From Rhodospirillaceae bacterium (GTDB lineage: Bacteria > Pseudomonadota > Alphaproteobacteria > Kiloniellales > DSM-21159): a stretch of DNA of 64,000 nt. The notes under the pieces are model-generated. The model had not been told where the DNA came from and did not search any database. It worked only from the letters and a program-made list of their open reading frames with translations. The position numbers and the translations under genes were made by a program. The stretch covers positions 682,001 through 746,000 of the forward strand of contig CP030885.1 of NCBI GenBank assembly GCA_006969625.1, read 5' to 3'. Positions 63,830 to 64,000 of this stretch are shown here, piece after piece; the first letter of the stretch is position 1; the number at the start of each line of letters is the position of its first letter.

Positions 63830-64000
63830 TCAGGGGCCGATACGGCCGAAGGGGTCGGGCTTGTAGCGGTAGCCCTGGCCGACGAGGGCGTCGTGCACGG
63901 CCTGGGCGTCGCCCGGGTCGACCGCCGGGGTGGCCGGGCGGCGCGCGGGGATCTGCGCGGCGGGGATCTGCGCGGCAGGTTGCGGCGGGAAGGCCGGGCG
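63830..64000 (-). CDS. C-terminal part of an unidentified protein, cut by the window end
   Basis: The visible 56 codons are proline/alanine-rich (PAAQIPAAQIPARRPATPAV) then DPGDAQAVHDALVGQGYRYK and PDPFGRIGP before a TGA at 63830-63832. Third positions are G/C-rich, which supports coding. No family was recognised. Confidence 0.4.
   Translation of the reverse strand, partial: RPAFPPQPAAQIPAAQIPARRPATPAVDPGDAQAVHDALVGQGYRYKPDPFGRIGP

Overview
The window is about 64 kb of very GC-rich DNA (around 70 % by eye, with strong G/C bias at third codon positions). It looks like the chromosome of a phototrophic alphaproteobacterium, probably in or near the Rhodospirillales. The evidence is the edge of a photosynthesis gene cluster at the left end (PucC-type protein, bchP, tspO), a PAS_5-type protein, a bolA / J-domain / cobS / cobT block, DUF1127 and DUF6494 small proteins, and enzymes of the ethylmalonyl-CoA pathway.

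Layout. 1-2.2 kb: bacteriochlorophyll genes and tspO. 2.3-6.8 kb: an amidohydrolase divergent from a GntR regulator and a complete DctPQM TRAP transporter, with a palindromic operator between them. 6.9-9.8 kb: two small membrane proteins, a PPK2 polyphosphate kinase, a Crp/Fnr regulator and a PAS protein. 9.9-15.4 kb: oligopeptidase B, a HAD hydrolase, dapD, a YciB-like protein and pdxY. 15.5-21.6 kb: a CitE-like CoA-ester lyase, oxyR, catalase, an MFS exporter and mesaconyl-CoA hydratase. 22.6-26.1 kb: sdhCDAB. 26.2-35 kb: regulators, a phosphodiesterase, a dioxygenase, a nuclease-like protein, lepA, and CBS and DUF2889 proteins. 35-48.5 kb: RHH protein, bolA, DMT exporter, J-domain protein, cobS-cobT, phytase-like protein, a DUF1127/LysR pair, truA-fmt, a toxin-antitoxin pair, def, rmuC and a phosphotransferase.

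The accessory region starts at 48.46 kb. An IS481 element sits in a CTAG that served as the overlapping stop codons of two convergent genes. Next comes a 13.3-kb segment (50058-63323) bounded by two apparently identical IS630-family copies in the same orientation. The outer flanks carry a TA duplication. Removing the whole segment joins a split gene in frame: the 5' part lies at 63324-63386 and the 3' part at 49504-50057, both on the minus strand. The segment therefore behaves like an IS630 composite transposon. Its cargo is a surface-polysaccharide export and modification cluster: sulfotransferase-like protein, SAM methyltransferase, glycosyltransferase/SGNH chimera, ABC-2 permease, an ABC ATPase with a Wzt-like C-terminal domain but degraded catalytic motifs, and two related large glycosyltransferase-like proteins. 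Several cargo genes show frame breaks at G-rich runs, which could be decay or sequence error. The last 0.7 kb holds coding-like sequence of unknown function on the minus strand.

No tRNA, rRNA or CRISPR array was seen.
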